Shown here piece by piece: positions 17,301 to 20,414 of a stretch of DNA of 20,414 nucleotides. The notes beneath the pieces were generated by a model, which made no database searches, was not told the origin of the DNA, and worked only from the letters and a program-made list of their open reading frames with translations. The position numbers were made by a program, and so were the translations under genes. The DNA is from Paramacrobiotus richtersi (Eukaryota > Tardigrada > Eutardigrada > Parachela > Macrobiotidae): NCBI GenBank assembly GCA_034698045.1, contig JAQGAU010001233.1, forward strand, positions 1 through 20,414. Reading direction: 5' to 3'. Within the stretch, counting starts at the first letter, position 1; every line of letters starts with the position of its first letter.

Positions 17301-20300
17301 GGTAGAGTATTTTCTAGCACGAATTTTTTTTAGTAAAACATCGTTAACTATCTGGTAATAGAATCATACGTATAGATTGGGAAGCTATAAGCACTAGTTG
17401 AAACCTGAAAACTCGGCATTAGTAGCCATTGTCCTACGATCTGCATGATGTAGAAGTACAGGTTCGGCTAAAAGCACAAGCTAAAATTTTTTGAATCACG
17501 GCCGTATCGATCCGCTTTTAACGAACTATACTGTAAAACATATTTCGAAAGTACACGTAGAATCTACTGTACCTTTAAATCATACGCCGACTGGACATCC
17601 CGATCTAAATTCGCCCCACTCGCGACCGCAATAACTCCACTCTGCGCATCAATAACAAACTTATCCTGTGCCCCCCTTTCAATCCGGTACACCACCCTCC
17701 CATACAAATTAGACTTGTCGTTATCCACCGCCGACACAGTAACAATCGCTGTCCCCATAGCCGCATTCTCCGCCACAATCCCGGTGTAATGATTCTGCAG
17801 GAAATGTGGGGCGTGATCATTCTCATCTTGAACAAACACCCGGGCTAGACAGCTGGCCGATAAGGGCGGCTCGCCGGAATCAAACGCCACAATCTGGATA
17901 TCGAGTACCCCGGATGTCTCATTGAAGACATGGACCACATCTTCGTAGTTCAATGGTTTGGCCACGGTGATCTCGCCCGTGACCGATATGACAAAATGGT
18001 CGGAGTACTTTGAGCGGGCAATCGCGTATGTGACCTTTGCGTTGCCGGTCTTGGTATCGTCCCGATCGGTGGCGTGCACGACCAGTGGACGGAGAAATGC
18101 CATTTGGTTCTCGATTAACGTCGCTTCGTAGATGTCCTGTCCAAACACCGGTCTTTTGTCGTTGATGTCGTCCAGGATAATCCGAATCTGGGCAGTCGCC
18201 CGGTGACCCTTCCCAATACTATCCCTTGCTTCAACGGTCAAAAACATCTCCGGGATTACTTCCCGGTCAAAGATCTCCCCATTGGACGACACCCGGATAT
18301 CGCCCGTCATCGCATCCAGGATGAAGTGATCGGCATATTTTCCTTGGAGGTTGTTGTATGAAATCACCCCCTGCTCACCGGAATCCGAATCATGTGCCTG
18401 TACACGCAGTACCAAGGTTCCCGTGGGGGCGTTCTCCTTCATATGGACTTCGTAAAAGTCGGGCCGGAACACCGGGATGTGATCGTTAACGTCCAGAATA
18501 GTCACTGTCACACTGGCGGTGCTGGAGTACTTCTCGGGGGTGCCCGTTTCCCGGGCGACAATGGTGAAGTGGTATTGTTTGGTGGTCTCAAAGTCGAGGT
18601 AGGTGGAGTTCTTCACCCGGATCATGAAGAGTGCCTCGTTGATGACAGAGGAAGGGGTGATGTCGAAAGCGTGGGAGGCGTCGCCAGTGATCGTCAGGGC
18701 GAAGGAGCCGTTGATGCCCTGGTCGGGATCGAACACTCGGGGGGTGGTGCCGCGGTCCATGTTGACCATGGCACCGACGGCCGCGTTTTCTGGAATGGAT
18801 GCGGAATAGGTGTCGGTCGGCTGGACACCGTTGTAGAACTGCGGTGGGTGGTCATTTACATCCTATAACGTAAACATTGTAAAAAAATGTTTCGAAAATT
18901 ATTATAAATATGCAGATAGACGGAAAGATGCGACTCGAACGTTAGCATGTGATATACGCGACCCACCTCGATAATAATACTGACTTGCACCGACGCCGAC
19001 ATGCCCGGTGTAACCGGCAATTCGGTCGCCACCACCGTCACCACCAACGTCCCACCATTCATATTGGCCTCCCGGTCCAACAGCTGCGACACATACACCA
19101 CCCCACTCTGCGGATCAATGGCAAACGGGGAACTAGCCGGCTGCAGCGAATACTGTATACTCTTGGGGACACCACGATCCCCGTCCTGCGCCAGCACATT
19201 GAACACCTCCTTCCCGATCGGGACATTCTCCGGGACATACTGCACACTTGGATAGATGATAAAATGGGGCGGGGTGTCTTGGGTATCCAGGACCTGAATG
19301 ACGATGCCCAGAGTGGCGGTGTTGACCCGTTGGAGGGCGGGGGTACCGTCCATGGCGATGATACGCAGCTGGTACATGGGCTGGGTCTCGTAGTCCAGGG
19401 GGCCGGTGAGGATGATCCGGCCGGTGCCGGTGTTGGCGTTGAGCGTTTCCACTTTGAAGGTCTTGGCGTTGTCCAGCTCGTCGAAGCGGATCATCCCGTA
19501 GATGCCCTGGTCCTTGTCCCGCGCGGAGAGAGTCCCGATTACCGTGCCGGGTGGGGCGGTTTCCGAGACGTAGTATGTGGTGTTGTAGTCGATGAACTGG
19601 GGCTGTAACAAGGATATCGGTTCGCTCCATGCAGTAAAAATATTGTACAAAATATTGAGCATTAAATTACAAGATTTCAACGAAACTTACTGATGTGTTT
19701 TTCTTATCATATTATGGCTACAGCTTTGTGCCAGTAATGTGCAGCCATATAATTACAAATAGTCCGTCTCTTTGGGACCGTATTTCAAACGTTGAAAAGG
19801 CAAAGTTTCTGCACAAGTATACCTCTTCGATGCACATATAAGTTGGGTGTGTGTATCAATATCAATCTCCCTATTAACAGCAACTCCCCCTACACAACTT
19901 TTCCAATTACATACCTAATTTCTATAAAAAAACGCGGAATGTTCAAAGACCAGACATGGCGAACAGCCTAATATTAACTCACCGACGTCTCATTCGCCGG
20001 TCAGGCTCGCACGGATAATCGTAGTGAATGGGCTTATATCGGAATAATATAATTTAAACGACTGGGCTTATAGCGAGATAGGTAAACGCATCCACAATGA
20101 AACCGGTTCGCAGTTTTACATTAAATTTAGTAACATTTTTTTCTACCAACGCGAGTTTTCGCGGTATGACGGTAAAATAGTGGATAGAAGTTTAAAAATC
20201 AATTCATTAGGCAAATGCGTGTATTTCGCAAGCAAGTATGTACGTCATTTGCATCTAATTATAATTGCATACCATTTAGCTGTTATGCATAACATACCGT

Positions 20301-20414
20301 TTCGTCGTTCTCATCGCCAACATAGAGTGTCGAATCATGGATTATGGGCTTGCTAATAATCCCGTCCGTTAAGGTCAGCCGGATTAGATGGGAAGTGTGG
20401 GCCTCACGGTCGAG
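11361..20414 (-). CDS. Cadherin-23-like transmembrane cadherin, 3' part (5' end beyond the window)
   Basis: A calcium-dependent adhesion protein of the cell surface. Fourteen exons, all GT-AG and in frame: 20414..20298, 19602..18967, 18862..17573, 16460..15870, 15697..15512, 15459..15129, 15068..14910, 14589..14375, 14269..13993, 13923..13867, 13810..13434, 12749..12519, 12457..12335, 12122..11361. They total 5352 nt, or 1783 residues plus TAG. The sequence opens inside a cadherin repeat (LDREAHTSH) and then runs through 13 complete repeats with LDRE, DxD and DVNDNPP-type calcium motifs. After the last repeat comes a membrane-proximal domain (IYLLRADQRVQF, NITGARAN, MHFVDPTGKIMDVDTIIALI) of the kind I associate with CDH23-like and insect Cad87A-like proteins. 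One transmembrane helix follows (ALLIGITLGLLLLLILSAAL), and then a cytoplasmic tail of about 150 residues containing SYEGSNPVWMN. The protein ends in -STEL, a class I PDZ ligand. Human CDH23 ends in -ITEL and binds harmonin. Cadherin identity is certain; CDH23-type is likely, orthology unproven. Confidence 0.95.
11823..11897 (-). other. Cadherin transmembrane segment
   Basis: About 25 codons of the terminal exon encode a continuous hydrophobic stretch (LLIGITLGLLLLLILSAALF), followed directly by the basic stop-transfer sequence RSRYTRKLR. This fixes the orientation: repeats outside, C-terminal tail inside. It is the only such segment in the visible 1783 residues, so the protein is probably a type I single-pass receptor; the signal peptide would lie beyond the window. 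Confidence 0.9.
13095..13165 (+). tRNA. tRNA-Gly(GCC): tRNA-Gly (anticodon GCC)
   Basis: The 71-nt sequence folds as a full cloverleaf. The acceptor stem GCGTTGT pairs with ACAACGC (13158-13164), with discriminator A at 13165. The D arm contains GGTTCAGTGGTAGAAT. The anticodon loop is CTGCCAC with GCC at 13127-13129. The T arm is CCGGGTTCGATTCCCGG. It closely resembles animal nuclear tRNA-Gly-GCC. The internal pol III promoter is visible as box A (GGTTCAGTGG) and box B (GGTTCGATTCC). No intron and no encoded CCA, as expected for a eukaryotic nuclear gene. It lies antisense inside the cadherin intron 12750..13433. Confidence 0.97.
13166..13180 (+). terminator. Pol III oligo-T terminator of the tRNA-Gly gene
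   Basis: Five Ts (13166-13170) follow the discriminator base directly, and a second run of seven Ts lies at 13174-13180. Oligo-T on the non-template strand is the normal RNA polymerase III stop, and the second run can act as a backup. Position and strand fit the tRNA. Confidence 0.8.
13201..13219. repeat. 19-bp palindrome downstream of the tRNA
   Basis: TCCCTGTGG and CCACAGGGA are exact inverse complements around a single T (13210). It lies 35 bp past the tRNA-Gly end, within the same cadherin intron. Perfect short palindromes can be protein-binding sites or insertion scars. No function can be read from the sequence. Confidence 0.6.
14590..14909. other. AT-rich cadherin intron
   Basis: A 320-nt intron (donor GTATGT at 14909-14904, acceptor TTAG ending at 14590). 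It is very AT-rich, with oligo-A and TA runs and no ORF, RNA gene or repeat that I can support. Confidence 0.8.
15783..15856. repeat. Degenerate short repeat cluster in a cadherin intron
   Basis: The 12-mer GTTTATACTGTA occurs exactly at 15806-15817 and 15842-15853, 36 bp apart. A related TTTATACTTTA lies before them at about 15786, and ACTGTA-like units lie between. It sits in the intron 15698..15869. It looks like a small decayed minisatellite. Confidence 0.5.
16461..17572. other. Largest cadherin intron, with two unexplained minus-strand open stretches
   Basis: A 1112-nt intron, far longer than its neighbours. On the minus strand, 17106..16918 encodes LSFNRVAAYLALGYRSTG followed by AIAPVFRKLGYSIPQD. 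Just upstream, about 17277..17130 reads SGIMVACGYLFCTIICSAF then ADMLIWDGDFGAYKLS before a stop. The fragments lie in the order expected for one broken gene. Their spacing and motifs loosely resemble the extracellular ligand-binding domain of receptor guanylyl cyclases (a CG... A...M...GDF.. pattern, then an AY-AL segment), but the match is weak. Both cadherin exons flanking this intron join in frame without them, so they are not cadherin exons. They could be a decayed nested gene copy or chance. Confidence 0.3.
16624..16649. repeat. 26-bp inverted repeat in the largest cadherin intron
   Basis: Perfect 11-bp arms GAATATTCCCA / TGGGAATATTC around a 4-nt TGCC loop. Each arm contains GAATATTC, which fits the GAAnnTTC pair of a heat-shock element. 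However, the two pairs are not in the 5-bp register that HSF trimers use. A transposon-end scar or chance hairpin is equally possible. Confidence 0.6.
19603..20297. other. Cadherin intron near the right edge
   Basis: A 695-nt intron between the exon ending at 20298 (ENDE-T) and the exon starting at 19602 (PQFIDYN). The junction gives a normal repeat linker in phase 0, so no coding exon is needed in between. A donor-like GTCG|GTGAGT occurs on the minus strand near 19980, but no sensible coding sequence precedes it. Nothing else was recognised. Confidence 0.75.

Noticed and set aside
16767-17450. Loose direct similarity between segments near 16780 and 17410 (GCCACTATTCTACGA and GCCATTGTCCTACGA)
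   Set aside because: The match is short and gapped; a tandem duplication within the intron cannot be supported by eye.
18392-18868. 158-residue plus-strand ORF, glycine/valine-rich
   Set aside because: Antisense of the long cadherin exon 18862..17573, with no independent motif.
18949-19608. 219-residue plus-strand ORF, histidine/arginine- and glycine-rich
   Set aside because: It is the antisense shadow of cadherin exon 19602..18967; its composition reflects GC-rich exon DNA read backwards.

Overview
This is eukaryotic, metazoan DNA. Its genes are split by short GT-AG introns, mostly 54-230 nt. The coding content is an F-box gene pair, the replication clamp-loader subunit RFC1, a large classical-repeat cadherin and a nuclear tRNA-Gly. 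Compact genes and an F-box family I cannot match to vertebrate or insect F-box proteins suggest a small ecdysozoan-type invertebrate. A tardigrade is my best guess, but this is inference and the species is not proven here.

Layout. Positions 1-1087 (minus strand) hold the 5' part of F-box gene A, cut by the window edge. Positions 2767-5094 (minus) hold its complete tandem paralogue, gene B: four exons and 560 codons that join in frame. Both encode an N-terminal module that looks like a small SH3/Tudor-type barrel. It is followed by a clear F-box and, in gene B, a C-terminal substrate-binding-like half. Positions 5095-7635 are largely non-coding and include the divergent 5' flanks of gene B and RFC1. 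Positions 7636-11054 (plus) hold RFC1 from just before the BRCT domain to the C-terminus in ten exons, with one apparent 1-nt frameshift in the last exon. Positions 11361-20414 (minus) hold the last 14 exons (1783 residues in one continuous reading frame) of a cadherin-23-like protein. It has one partial and 13 complete cadherin repeats, a membrane-proximal domain, one transmembrane helix and a tail ending in a PDZ-binding -STEL. A tRNA-Gly(GCC) lies antisense inside one cadherin intron.

The genes do not form one pathway. RFC1 and the cadherin converge, with about 300 bp between their stops and a palindromic ATTAAA-type poly(A) signal candidate between them. I saw no virus-like element, no intact transposon and no CRISPR. 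The most unusual item is the tandem barrel-plus-F-box family. Next are the RFC1 frameshift and missing N-terminus, and unexplained open stretches at 1670-1900 and in the largest cadherin intron.
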